In this document: positions 10,613 to 25,600 of the stretch, piece after piece | Numbering within the stretch: the first letter of the stretch is position 1 | How the letters are laid out: every line of letters starts with the position of its first letter | NCBI GenBank assembly: GCA_030248215.1 | Contig: JASANG010001784.1 | Coordinates: forward strand, 1-64,000 | From: Enoplolaimus lenunculus | Taxonomy: Eukaryota > Nematoda > Enoplea > Enoplida > Thoracostomopsidae | DNA: 64,000 nucleotides | Reading direction: 5' to 3' | The notes under the pieces: generated by a model | What the model saw: the letters and a program-made list of their open reading frames with translations, nothing else | Database searches by the model: none | Told to the model about the DNA's origin: nothing | Made by a program: the position numbers and the translations under genes

Positions 10613-13600
10613 ATGCAAACGATTTCAAGAGAAGAACGAACCAAACGGGATCAGGAACTATTGGTAAGCCATTTGAGTACAAAAATGGATCAACGAACCT
10701 TCTACCGATCCAGGTATCAGTGGCGGATCTAGAAATTCGTGACCGGGATGCGTGCAATATACATGGTTAAAAGACCTTACGAGTTGAGCGTGCCAGAAGC
10801 CAAACCCAATTTTAGTTGCACAATTCTCAACATTTGTAGGCTAGAGACACCTTACCATTTTCGTAAAAATGATTCTAACGGACGGTATCCCGCGACCCGC
10901 TCTGGATCGGTCCCCACCAGGTATATTCCTAAACTCTGTCAGGGGTACAGCTTTCTCTAGACCGGTTCTACATTGACGTGTAGAAGTGACGTAACAGTTG
11001 CCGCTGGTAATTTTCAATATTTTGGCCGTGGGTACAAAAATACAATCATAGTTCGCGCAAACAATTCGCTTACTGTCCCTGCGGTTTACTGGCTGGAGAA
11101 TACGTTTGGTACCAGCCGAGGGTATACCGATATTAAATCATTCGTCGGCACCCATCTTTCTCTTGTAACCAAATTTTAAACTGGAACAATCAAATATTTG
11201 AATATAAATAAATCACGGCAAACTCAACATAAGTTGAAAGCAACTTTCAAAGATTCAATTAAAGCGAACAGTAGCGAGGTTGTCAATGATGGACGCTGTC
11301 TGAAATATGAGTTCGGGGGTGTGCATATGGGGAATCACTGGAGAAAATTTTATTACTAAAACTGCAAAAAATGGTGAGTCAAATTTACGTCTCCGAAACA
11401 GTTTCTACCGAACTACACAATCCGAGTCAAATTCGACTCCGCCATAGTCAAATTTGAATCACTGAGTCACTCTTTTAGAGTTAGAGCCCGTATTTAAATT
11501 GCACAACGCGTATGCAGAAATATCAGAACCCCGGATCGTGTCATCGTTTCATTGCGACGCCTAGCGAAATTAGCTACACACATTTGAGAATACAGCTCTT
11601 AATTTCAATACCAGCTTCAACTGTGCTCTCACACCAAAGTGGCATATGATTAACTCATCGTTTCCGTACAAATCTCACTAGAATGCCAGCAGTAAACCCA
11701 GTTTTCTGGTAAAGAACCCGAAATCTGGTATCTAATTAAAACCAGAGAAGTTCACTGAGCAAACCATTCAGCCTCTTTGTGATGCTGACAAAGGTGTCAA
11801 GAGAGAGATATAATCGGCTTAAAGCTAAGCTTTTATTATTCAATTTGTTGCGGTTGAATTTGAAAATCGATGAGAAATTTGGTTGTATTAAACCGCTCTG
11901 GTACACTTACCCCCATGACTCACAGTTAAGGCTTAGGCTCAGGCTTAGTTAAACGTTGTCTTAAACCCAGTGCCGGAGCAGGCAGGGGTGGCGACTCCCC
12001 CGAAATTCCAGGATGGGGGCCGCCAAACTCGCGAGCGAAACGAGCGAGACGCCATACACATTTAAAATCTTTAGCGGTTTTGTGTCTACCGGTTTGGTGT
12101 GGGTGGCCCCATTAGGGGTGGGCCCCCAAAATGGGGGTATGGGGGATGGCTACTCCGGCCCTGCTTAAACCTAAGCCGTATGCTAAGCCACCAATTGCTA
12201 AGTTGAGTGGCGTACTATTGGACGGCCATTATTCGTTGAACCATCACATTAAAGATGTACGCTTAAGATAATGTTTAGGCAAAACGAAATCTTGTCCTAA
12301 ACCTAAACCTAAGCTTAAACTATAAGAGCTGTACTTGAAGTGAACGGCTACTCAACTCGTATTTGACGATGAATTTTAAAACTAATACTTTGAATCTTAC
12401 CGCAATAGTGATTTGATTTGAATACAACAAACCTTAAGTAGTTTCTTTTTAGAATATAATGATACGTTGTCTAGTTTGTTCTCGTTAAATTAAATTAGCA
12501 CCGATGTTATATATTTCAAAAATAGTCAGATATGTGTCGAATAAACTTAGACGGATTAAACAAAAAGCAGGGGGCATGTTAAACGTTTACAATTAATTTA
12601 CAAACAAGACAGAAAACTCTTCCAAGGGAACTAAGTATTATTATGTCTCTGAAACCGCCTTACCGGACTCTCATGACAGCCGTGGCGGATACTGAGAGAA
12701 GGGATGTATTCCACACCGGTTCGTACCGGGTTAAAAGCGTTTGAAGCTGACAATGGGTTTTTTGCCAAATAAATGAAAAATATGACAAAGTTTCGGCAGT
12801 AACTTAAAACATTTGCACGTTCGGTACAATTTTTCAATCTATCAAAAATTGCTCAAACCGTGTTTTAATATTTCGGACTACAAAATCTATCCTCTGGATA
12901 TTGTTTGCGTCTCTTACACCACGGGAGTGGACCAAATGCGACTGTCGTTACGCGATCTTTGACCCACAAGTCAATAATTTCTATAAAAGTTTTGTGTTTT
13001 TTCAAAAGATATTTTGAGTTAAAAAATTTTCAGTTTTAAAACCTTTAATGACGACTGTTAAAAATACTAAATTTATTTTGAATTTTGCTAAAAATTTCTA
13101 TGCTCATTTGATTAATTTTAACGGTAAACAATGCTCAAAATATCCGTCCGTTGTAAAGGTAAGTTGTAACGGGAACTGTTGTGATTGCGTATTCGGCGCA
13201 TGTAAAAATCAACGGCGGAACGTTTTTGTGGGGGTCTGCTATAGAGTACGTTTAAGCTTTACACTAATTTTTTGCTCTGGCTTTAGGTATAAGATCTTTC
13301 TTACGCTTAGGCTTAAGCTTAGGCTTAGAAATATGCTTGTACTACTGTTCCGGCTATGTTTTATACATTGGCTGCATATTCTGCAGAATCTTCTATATTT
13401 TTATTTTTTAAGATAAAATTTTATGTTAATAATAATTTGTCTTTGAACAATTAATACGATTTGAGGATTGGTAATATCAAATTACCGTATTATTCAGTTA
13501 AGATGTTTAAATGTAAGGCTTTTAGAGTTTTGTTGATCCAAAAAGTGGTTCAACTTTAGCCAAAAGCAACTTAGTGCAATGTGTGTGTATTAGTGGAATA

Positions 13601-16600
13601 ACGAACAATAAATTGTATGACTATTAATACTACGAGCGCCAATGTAAAGAACAGGGACGGAACAGTATTATAAGCCTAAGCTTAAGCCTAAGCTTAAGCC
13701 TAAGCGTAAGAACGAGCGTATTCCTAATCCTAAGACAAGCAAAACAATTAGTGTAAAGCTTAAGCTTACTTTTTTGCACTCCCACAGAAAAACGTTCCGC
13801 AACTGATCTTTACATTTTCCACTGCCAGTATACGCTGTAAAATTGGTCAAAACACGTGAGATCTCTCTTTGGTTTGAGTCTTATGAGCGCACAGCTGAGC
13901 AGTGCCGGAGCAGGCTAGGATGCCCCCGAAATTCCGGGCTGGAAAGCATAAATGTAGGACTCAGATGAAATCGGAAATTATTCTTGCAAGAATGAGTTAC
14001 TTTAATAACTTCTCAAGTCTTTCCCAACAGTCTGCCAGCTTTGCGCAATGCGCAAACGTTAGCTAAAGCATAAAAATTTCCTCGCAAGTTTTCTTTTATT
14101 GGAACAATCAAGTGTATTTCCTAACAAATTATTGTACACAAAGTAATGCTGGAAAGTTGCCCAAAATACGTATGTGATGCGTTCCAGCTATAATATATAG
14201 ATTTGTCAAGTTTCAGAAACAACTACCGAAAATTCCCGTTCCAAGCTTAGAAGCATCGTTGGCGAACTATTTGGATTACGCTCGAGTTATCAGCGACGAT
14301 GCGACATATTTGGAGACGAAAAAAGTCACTGAACGTTTTCGAACGAACGAAGGACCAAAGCTGCAACAGTTGCTGGAACAGCACGCGAACAAAAGCGAAA
14401 ATTGGGTAAGTTTCTCAGTTGAATTTCTCCGCATTTTCTTCAAATCCATCATCGCATTTCAATGGATTAAGCCGCAAAGTTAGACAATGTTTATGTTTTT
14501 GAGGGCATCCCAGCCATACAACAAATTGGTTTGACCTCTAGGATTCACTAGCGGATCCAGAGGGGAGGCGGAAAGGGGGGTGAGCGTACGCCCCTCCTGT
14601 CAGAAATTTTTTGTGTTAAAATCGTAAGGTGCCCACCTTTACAATTTTCCCCTTAGAATTTTTTTGTAAAAAGACCATTTTCCTGCGGAATTTATTGTGA
14701 TAAAATGGTAAGGTCCCGACGTTACAATTTTTGCGTTTCATACCATTTGCCAGCCTGATCCCTCCGTCATAAACTTTTTTGATCTGCTTCAGTTAGTATT
14801 GAACAGGTATATTTTAAGTTGCGTAAAAATGTCGTTTCTCTTATATAACTTTTAAGGGAAAAATTTTCAGTTTACTATCTGTAACCCCTTCTCACACATC
14901 ACCACAAGACGTGAGAGCCCACTCGGGTTCGAGCGTCAAGCTCCTATACCTGAGTGGTGATGGTATACGCCTCCCACTCCGGTCACTGGAGTTCGAATCC
15001 TAGCATAAAAGTAGGTCTCAGGGGAAATAGAAAATATTCATGTGAGAAAGGGTTAAATTACTTATAACTATAAAAATTATAGTTTCTGAAAAGAGAAAAT
15101 AATGAATAACTATTCCACTATAAACTAAGGTACGGATATAAACGTAAGTACATTTCTGAAGCATTTAATCGACCCTTCAGTCTTATGGTGCCGCTATACT
15201 TTTGATAATGTCCAGCGAAGTCCGTCGCTATTCGTCACCGTACGTCACGGTACGGTATCGTACGCGAATTACTGACCGTACAATACCGTATAGTGACGGA
15301 CGGTGTCTCACTTCGCCGTTCGGTGACGGACAGACGGACGGCACCGTACGACAAGTAATAGCGCATTTCAATTTTAAATAAATTTTATAAATTTTCAATA
15401 TGTTTTTTTTTAAATTTTTTTCAATGTTTTAGCACAACGATTTTTGGCTGAATGACATGTACTTAAACATACGACTTGCGTTGCCGGTCAACTCAAATCC
15501 TGCGTATATGTTTCCGATGCAAAATTTTGCCGACACCGAAGATATGATAAGGTAATTGTGATTATTTTTTGGCAAAATACAGATCGGGACATTTCAAAAA
15601 ATACACTAATGAAACAAAGAGTGGATGATGCATACTTCATCAAGAGTATGCAAATTTATTCATTCTGTGTAGAAAAGAATGTACCCGGCACGCGTTGCGT
15701 TATTGGCCTGCCCCTCTTTATTTAGAGGGGGTACAACCTATGCGAACCATGGCACCTTATGTATCCGGTAACAAAAATGCTCTGCTTATAATTTAGTTTA
15801 GGGTTATTGCATGTAACAGCGACCCCCTCTAAACAAGGGGGGGTCAGACAAAAACGCAACGCCCGGTGGTACATTTTTTTCGAGTCAGCTTTCTTTCCAA
15901 TAATTTTGACAAATTTATTTCTAAATGTTTGATGTGTTAGCTTAGATGTATTAATAACCAGATGCCAGCTGGAATAAATAACGTCAAAATGAAACCTAAT
16001 AGAGTTAAGCGACCTAATCGTTGTAGTCCTCTTCAAACCAAAATCTTGGCTACGCCTATGATGTTAACCAACCAGTACTGTGATCGACCGAAAGTCGTTG
16101 CCTGATTCTTGACACCTGGTTTTGAAAAATTACAAAAAATTTTGATTTTAAATTTTGTTTCAAAAATTTTTAAAAATAATTTTATAAAAAATTTTCTTTT
16201 ATTCTGCAGGTGTTCTGGTCATAGATTTAAGCAAAAAAGTTTGCCAGCTGTTCAAACCTTTGGCAAAAACTCTAAGTTGACAAAACAGCCAAAAGGCTTT
16301 TCAGCGTTTGCTAATTGAAATGAGGATATCATGCGATATATACAAATTGCCAAATTTCGCGAGCGAAGCGAACGAGAAGCCAAATCCGCGATTTAAGACT
16401 GAATCTTAACACAAAAGTTTCGTTTTAATCCCTGTTTGGGGATCTTGGCGTGGCTGCGTACCTTAGATCAATTCGGGTTTATGTAAAAATCGTTGCAACT
16501 TGTTTTAGGTATGCAGCAATGACAATATGTGGCGCGTATACATTCAAAGAAAATTTGGACAGGTAAGTTGGTATGCATCAAGTACAGACTTTTTAGCCTG

Positions 16601-19600
16601 AGAAATAGGGCCGCAACGGCGGCACAAAGGGCTGGGCACCGCAGGACCTTATCTGTCCCACCGTCAAGAACCCGCAATGAACTGCATTAAAAGATTTTTA
16701 TGTTAGGAAAATGTTTCTTGCGCCCACTATAAATCTCCCTGCTCTGTGATAATGTGTGATTGCGATAGGAATACGCGCTATTAAAAGATATTCTTTTTCA
16801 AGAAACTAACTTTATATATGTATGTATGTTTCAGAGTGCAACCAGAATTCCGGTTCCGGTATGGAAAGCAGGTATTTCTCACTATCCAGTTCCGCTAAAA
16901 ATCTGGTTTTTGCACCGGAATTTTCCGGTATTTCCGGTATTGAAAATTTTTCTCATTCGAAAATTTAAGAAAAATTGGCATATTATTCTAACTTATTTCT
17001 CTAAAAATGTCCGAGTGTGTATTGCCAAAATTTTCAATTTGTGCCATACTCCATAATTTATCATATGTTTCCACCTGCTGCTTTCCTTCAGAATTTTGGC
17101 ATTGTAAATGGTGTGCTTACAGCATTAAAAACGATAAAATAGCGTTAAAATAAATTTTCGGTAACAAGTGTTTTTTTATTTTCCGGTTTCGGCTCCAGTT
17201 CCGGTTTCGCTATTTTTTTACCTTTCCGGTTTCGCTATTTTTTACCTTTCCAGTTTCGGTTCCGGTAATTTATAATTCCGGTTGCACCTTGATAAGTATA
17301 TATACTATGTATCTTTATTTAATAATTTAAATTTTATTAAATAAGTAAAAATTACGACTTATTCAAACCATAGCACGTGACGTCTACCCTTGCATAATAC
17401 TTGCAAAACAGTTTTAATATATAAGGTTGTACAAAATGTTCATTTATTTATCCATCTGGCGTCCCGTGCTCTACCAGGTCCGACTTCCCCTCAACACGAA
17501 TAAAAACCAAAATTTTGCATTCAATATTAAATGCTAAAACTGCGTTTGACTTCTTGATCGCTTTGCTTGCAAACTTGTTCACTTGTACAGCTTTTTCTCA
17601 CGCTCCCGTGAGAAATTTGTGAATCAATCGCTTTATTTGATCTTAGATGCTGGTTGAGAAAAATCTATTCAACATTTTGAATGGTTTTATGCAATAAAAT
17701 GACTCTTTGAACTTTGCCGTTTTAGTCGAAAACTTGAAATCGACCGTTCAACCGGAAAACAAGGCGGTCAGCCGATGTGTATGGCTCAATACTACCGGAT
17801 GTTTAGTTCGTTTCGGTATCCTGTCAAAGACAGGGATCAGCTTGAAACTGCTACACACGACATTTTGCGCGAAGGCACTGAACAGATCGTGGTCATGTGT
17901 AAAGATCAGGTAAATTGATAGACGAAAGATTTACTGGCAGATAGAATTAACTCTTTATCACATGAATATTTTCTATTGCCCCTGAGACCTACTTTTATGC
18001 TAGGATTCGAACTCCGATGACTGGAGTGGAAGGCGTATACCATCACCACTCAGTTGTAGGAGCTTGACGCTCGAACTCGAGGGGGCTCTCACGTCTTGTG
18101 GTGATTTAGTACTATGTATACGTGTTGCAATTGTTAAACACGGTGCGATATATACACACTGCGATGAGTTGCCTACAGGCAACTCAATGTGAGCAGGGGT
18201 TACATTTAATTTATAGCCCATACACTGCAAAAAATGATGAGTCAAATTGACTCTCTCTGAAATAGGCTTTTCGAGACTGCGCAAATTGAGTAAAAATTCA
18301 CATCCGCAATAGTCATATTTGATTCACTGGGTCACACGTTTGATTCTGGCGAAGTCGCAATTCACTCAGTTTGTGTAGTCCCGTAGAGCCTATTTCGGAG
18401 AGAGTCAGTTTGACTCACCATTTTTTACAGTGTACTGTACTTAATGCAAGAAGAAAGGAATGAAAATTGAATGCTTTTGCACACTGTTTCATTGCAGAGT
18501 TAGGCTTCGTCTGAGGCTCAGGCTTAACGCGTAGGCTTAGGTTTAGAAAAAAGCTTACCTAAACCTAAATGTATACCTACACTGTAAGAAATGAGGAGTC
18601 AAATTGATTCTCTCTGAAATGGCTTTTTCTGACTACACAACCTGAGTTAAATTCGACTCCGCCAGAGTCAAACGTGCGACATAGTGAATCGAATTTGTTG
18701 AGTCTGGTGGAGTCGAATTTGACTTAGTTTGTGTAGTCAGCAAAAGCCTATTTCCGAGAGAGTCAATTTGACTCACCATTTTTTGCAGTGTAAGCCTAAA
18801 GCAAAGCCTATCGTTCAATGTGGCTCATAAGTGTACCGGGGCCAAAGTTCGGTGTTTAAGGCATACATTGTGAAAACAGTTGTTAACGGATCACGGCTTC
18901 CAATCCCTGATATCGCCGCTCAGCTGCGGCAAGTCATTGAACAGGCGCGCCGGTATGAAGGATTCGATATTCCGGTTGGAATTATCACATCAGCAGATCG
19001 AGACAAAGCCGCACGCGGTTACGAAGAATTGTGCAAAAGTAATAATTTCACTAGGCCAGTGTTACGTTTAAGGTCCGTTTGTCCATCTTCTTGGTTAAAA
19101 ACACCAAATCCAGTATCATTAGGTTTCAAACCTGTTTTTAAGCCGTGGCTTTTAGACTTAATTTAGTTATTTACCCGTACGTTGACACTTAGGGTTAAGG
19201 ATATTGCTTGCCGAGTTTTATAAGTCTGTTCATCAACGCTGGTTACTTTACGTAGCTTTAGCATGTTTACTGGAAAACATGTTACCTATAAGACGTAGAA
19301 TTGAGAGTATGGCATATATATATCAATGCCGAAAAGTAAGGGGGCGCTATACTTTTGATGACGTCCGAAGACGTCGGTCACCGTGCGCTATCGTACACAA
19401 AATTACTAACGTGCGAGACTGTATGATAAATCGCCACCCTAAGTAGGCGGTTATGGAAAACAAATTGGACCAAAACGTTCTGCCTAAAGTGATAACTTTC
19501 TACGTCAATTGGTATTATCATACAAAATTTTGAGGCACCGGATCAAAAACCATCCCACGAGTTGGGAGGCACCTCTGGGTGGGTCCAATACCTCTGACCG

Positions 19601-22600
19601 AATGCTGACTTGGGATTATTTTTTTCAGCGCCAGAGAACGCACAGAACATTGCCGATATTAAATCGAGCGCATTTGTGGTTTGTGTCGACTCGGCGTTGA
19701 ATATTTCAAATCCAACGCAAGAACAACAACTGCATCATTTGCTTCATGGCTCAGGGATCGCGCATAGCTCGACGAATCGTTGGTTTGATAAAACGAACCA
19801 GGTAAGCCAGAGAAGACGCCACTAACCAGACAGGGGCGTATACAAAGGAGGTTGGGGGTATATATATTCCTACAGTCGAAATTTCTAGAAAATCTCCAAA
19901 GCCACTTTTACAGGCTGAAAAATACCTGCAGAGGTCCAAGAATTTTTTCACTCGCTACGCTTGCGAGCGAAAAAAGCTTTAAACGCGGTACTCGTCGCCC
20001 GACGCGAAATCGTTGCTGCGGCCGTATAACCGGAAGGACGACAGGAAACGAATATACCCGCTACGGTACCATGCCCCCCCACCTTTGAAAAGTTGTTAAA
20101 AATTGAAAACCACGTAGGATCACTGCATGCCCCTGTTGCAAACGTTTGCAACCGTTGTATTTTGGCAATTTCTAACACAATTCTATTTTACCCATCAGTT
20201 GTGGAAATTAAAAACGGATACACAAAAACGATATGTCCTACACAATAAGCAGTCAAAATGAGATGGAATGACGATAAAAAATGTTGCGCACTAATCAAGC
20301 CAGAAGCCAGTCTTATTTTCTTGTCCGCCAGCGAATCAGGACTCAATACCTTAAGTTTGAAAAGACATGAAGATATCAACAAATAGCAGAACATCAAAAA
20401 ATGGAGGGTTTTCATTTTGTCGACTGGCTGAAATTCCAACCTGCCTACTGTATTGACCCAAATAAAAGGGGGAGGGATAATAAGGGGGTTTCCATTTTGA
20501 GTCCGAATCAATAGGAGTCCGTATCCCTAATAAGAGTCCGTAAGCGGGTAAAGTCCCTGAACCCTAATTAGTGTCCATAAATGTCAATTAACCCTAATTG
20601 TAGCGCATAAGTGACTACAGGACCTAATAATTTGAATGCGAAATTTTAAGCGTACTTAAATTTTGAAAGTACATTCCTAAGTGTAACCTTGTATTGTTGC
20701 TCGAGCTATTGACGTTAATTCAACGGATAGTTGCAGTGCCGGATATATATCAGTAACGAAGGGCGGCGGAGCTTGGGTTAAAAACAAATAACAGTCCGTA
20801 ACCCAATAACAAGGGAGGTCCCTCTGGAGAGGCCAAATAAATATCAGTCCCTCCCCTCTTATTCGGGTCACTACAGTATATATATACATATATACGTTAA
20901 ATAATATATACGTGAGGTTCGTATCTTAGTATAAAAATCAGGTCTGAGGTGAAATAGAAAATATTCATGTGAAAAAGTTTATTTCAGTTTATTATATCGA
21001 CAGACGGTATTGTTGGAATGAATTTTGAACATTCCGTTGCAGAAGGTATTGTTTTGGTCAACTGCGCAGAAACTACACTCAAATTTATGTAAGTTTAATT
21101 AAAAACGCTAATTGAAAATTGTGTGCCATTAACAAGCAGCCCCTGAAAGGAGCATCAAAGCCGAGCTACGTCTCATAACAACAATATATTGCTTGTTCAA
21201 TGGAAAAAATAATTTGAAACGTGTGTGAAAACTTAGTTGAAAATTAAAATTCACCATCAACGTTTAAGTTTTTCTATTTATTTTACTTAAAAACATTGAA
21301 AACGAACCAGTCAGTAAAAAGTACACACAAAAAATTTCCTAAAAGAATTTTGTAAATTATATATTTCGAAAGTTTATCGAGCATTGTGGATGCCGAGTCG
21401 AGCCTATTTGAATAACCCGAGACGGGAATGCATATTTTGATCACGGGCGTAGCAACTGGTGGTGCCGGCGGTGCCCTCCCACAAGACTTCAAAAAATCCG
21501 TATGACGGTTTAATGCTGAAATTGCGTTTGGACTGCAGTCTATATCAAGACCCATATCCTTAAAATAGCGCTCTTTTACACAATTCTTTAAACGAAATTT
21601 ACATTTCTATATTAATTTTTATATTTTTTACGAAAAAATAAACATTTTAAATATATTTTAGCGACGAACACAAACATAAAAAGGCAATCACCGATGATAA
21701 AATAACGGTAATCGAACAACCGAGACGACTTAATTGGACAGTCTCACCAACGTTGTACGAGATTATTGAAGAATGCAAGCATGATTTTAATAAGTATATT
21801 AAATGCAGTGTTCACAATAATGTTTTCCATCTCATCGCCAAAAACAGCAGTTGTTATATAAGGTTAAAATGTGGCAAAAATGTTACCACTCGTTAACCGT
21901 AACAAATGTCGGTTTTGCGCCGGGGCCAGCTCGAAGTTCAGGCGTGCAAGTTGGATCCAGTGGCGAAAATTATAAATCAGAACTTTGAATTTTGAATTGA
22001 TTGAACTCATTCGGAGTTATTTAATCAACTCGTCCAGAATTTAATCAGCTCAAAGCGAGTTGATGTTTGCTGTTGTTAACTCAGAAATAACCAGAAATAA
22101 CTAATTCGCTCTATGAGTTGATTTAATCAGCTCATTGGAATTTACAGTGTACTTAATACATACCTTGCGATATGCAAAATAGTTTAGTGAAGGAGAGGTG
22201 ATCCTGTACCCGTTTGTGCATCCCTGCGCGATTCATGTTCAGTCAGCTGGGTTGTAGAGATGTGGCTTAAGAAGTTGAGATTTAAAGCGTAGTTAGTACT
22301 TAAACAAGAAAGAACCTTAATTTTGCTAACCAAAATGAAGTTACGGCTATGAGCTCAACGTTACTACAGGTGGTCCATGTAAAGATCAGGGGCAGAACGT
22401 TTTTCTGTGGGACTGGAATAGAGTAAGCTTAAGGTTTAGACGAAGTTTTTGCTTGGCTAAGGCTTAGGCATAAGAATACGCTCATTCTGACGCTTAGGCT
22501 TAAGCTTAGGCTTAGGCTTAGGCTTAGGCTTTAGGCTTACTAATATGCTTATAATACTGTTCCGCCCCTGTTCTTTACATTGACCCTACAGGTTTCAGCT

Positions 22601-25600
22601 GTTCTTTTGTTATTGGGGTATAGTAATTCATACCGCAGCCGTATCTGAAAAAATATTTAAATTCGTTTCAGACTTGTCAAAGACACCCAACTGAAGGTAT
22701 TTCATTTCACCGATTATGGCAAATCGTATCCGAAATCAAAGAAATGCAGCCCAGACGCGTATATTCAGCTAATTTTACAATTAGCTCATTTCAGGTTAGT
22801 TTGTACCGGTCTGCAATAGAAAATTCAAAAGTATTAACCCTTTCTCACATGAATATTTTGTATTTAATCTTAAAGACACAATTTTATGCTACGATTCGAA
22901 CCTCGGAGACCGAAGTAAGAGGCGTTTCACCACTAAGCTATAGGAGATTGGCTCTGGAGCACTAGGGGGCTTTCACATTTTGTGGGGATTTTTTATACTG
23001 TGTATATTGCGTAATGTAGTGACCCAAATAAGATGGGGGACTGATATTTATTTGGCTTCTCCAGAGAGTACCCCTTCTGTTATTCGGTTACGGTCAGTTA
23101 CTTATTTTCTACCCACACTCGGCCACACTTCGTTACTGATATATGTCCGGTATTGCAACTTACAATTAAGGATAATTGACATTTATGGACTCTAATTAGG
23201 GTTTAGGGCCTCTATCTGCTTACAGACACTTATTACCGATACGGAATCCTATTGCTTGTGCCTCAAAATGGGGACCCCCTCTTATTACCCCCCTCTTATT
23301 CGGGTCGCTACAGTATCAAAAGTTGTACGCTGGTATTGTGCATTATTACTGCACGTACACACGTTGCGATGACTTGATCATAGTCAACTCTATGTGAGAA
23401 GGGGTTAATTTCAAAAAATATGCAAAAAAATTCTTCGAATCAGAAAGCATTTTAAGCAACGAAATTTTAATATTTTGATATAAAAATGGTTCTACTTCTG
23501 TATAATTAAGCGATGTATACATTCGATACAGCGGATTTCTTTGAATATAGACTATAGGATATGGTAGGCTTTCTCAAACACATAGGATTTTCAGGGCACC
23601 TGTAAACTTAACCTGTTGTTGCCGCAGTAGCGTTTATAGCTTCAGTATGTTTTCAAATTTAAACTAAAATGTTCTATAGTAATTTTAGACAACACGGTTA
23701 TTTAGTTTCAACTTACGAAAGCGCTTCAACTCGTCGCTTCAGACTCGGCCGAGTTGATAATATTCGGGCAGCACACGGCGCAACATTGGCGTGGGCACGT
23801 ATAATGCACGACTCTGCGGCGAACAATGTAAACTGTTGCAATTTGTTTTTGAAACATTTTTTTCAGCAAACGTAAAATTAATATTTTAGCAAACCTACGC
23901 GATAAATTAACTAATGTCATTCACACGTTATAATGCGTGCGCTTCGCACATGCAATGTCCCTACCGTTTTGAACAGACAGCATACATGTCCATACCGTTT
24001 ATTAAAAGCAATTTTCGTAGCATCACTTGCGACACAAATTCATGGACATTTAGGCGTTTTCGGCAACGGTGTAGCGGACAAATTCATAATCCGCGAACAG
24101 TGTGCGACTTTTTAATTTGGCAGGATATTGAAACTGTGATGGTGGCTTAAAATCAGGCGGGAAATAACAACTTTTGAAAGAAATTTAAATTTTGGCGGGA
24201 AATTCGAATTTTAAGGGTAAAACCAAGTTTTGGCGGGAAATTCAAATTTCGGCGGGAGAATTTAAATTCTGGTGGGTGAATTTAAATTTTGGCGGGAAAT
24301 TCAAAGTTTGGCGCAAAAATTCAAATTTTGGCGGGAGAATTGTAATTTTGGCTGGAAATTCAAATTTTAGCGCTAATATTCAAATTTTGGCGGGAAATTC
24401 AAATTTTATGCGGGAATATTCAAATTATGGCGAGAACATTTAAATTTTGGCGGGACAATTTAAATTTTAGCGGCAAAATCAAATTTTGGCGTGAAAATGC
24501 ATATTTTAGGAACGAAATTAAAATTTTGGTGGGAAATCGAAAGTTTTGAGGAAAAACTAAATTATGAAGAAACCTAAAATTTTGCGAAAAATATAATTTT
24601 TTTAAGCGAACTATCTATATAGAAGACATTCGCTACCTATTGTACAGTTGAGTGAGACATTCAAGGCAAACATCGACGGTATGAAAATGTCCGCTACACC
24701 GTCTACGCAAAAGTTGCATAATCCGCGCAGCTAGGACGTTGCGTGAGTAAAGCACACGCGTTATAACTTGTGAGTGACATAAATTTTGCGACAAAATTTT
24801 GAAGCATCTGATTTTCAGTGAAAAGTGTATGATAAACGTTTTGATAAGAGAATGCGGGCAGTGGTGAATCTAGAAATTTGCCACACGACGCGCACACGGG
24901 TTATTATAGCGAAAAAGCTTTTGACAACCACAAAGAACAATGTCAGCCACAATTTTAGTATGAAATGTTGATGCTAAATTTGAGTTTTGATCTCTGTTGT
25001 AAGACCACGGCCTGGCGGACGTCCGCTGGATCCGTCAGTGTATCCAACGTGTTTTCGAGTAAATACAAAATGTACCCTCGCACATTGCATTTTTGCGTGG
25101 TTTTCAGAAAATTCACAGCTAAAGCTTAATCGTAACAAAACAATTACCTCCTAAAGCCTGATTCTTCTCTATTGCAGTCTCGTGAGAAAAACGGAAACCC
25201 ATAAAAGTAAATATGGGCCGTTCGCGTCCGTCATTCGCTTGCTAAAGTTTTGCTATAATTTCAGGCAACGAAATTAGCATCATTTAGAAAAGCTATGGAA
25301 AAACAAACTACGGTTATGCTTGAAGTAAGAATTACGTTTAAGCGATCATACTAATAAATATATTGTGAAGTCAGATAAAATTTAATAGATCCTTAAAGCC
25401 TATACACTGTAAAAAATACTGAGTCAATTTACTCTCCCAAAAAAGCTCTCACCAAACCAAACAAAAAAACACCCCCCACGGCAAGCGGACCGCCCGGGGG
25501 GCCCGCCCCGGACACAAAAAGAACCCCCCCAGGCAATATTTTTATTGATATAATTACTGAAGCGTGGATGTATTTCTGTAATGATCACTGTTTATAACAA

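Noticed and set aside
22440-22550. TTAGGC hexamers as a chromosome end or telomere fusion
   Set aside because: The hexamers lie inside many short elements with their own target duplications, flanked by ordinary genes.
24192-24443. Plus-strand open frame with [12 protein letters not shown] repeats
   Set aside because: Product of an intronic minisatellite with a unit near 20 bp; no conserved protein.
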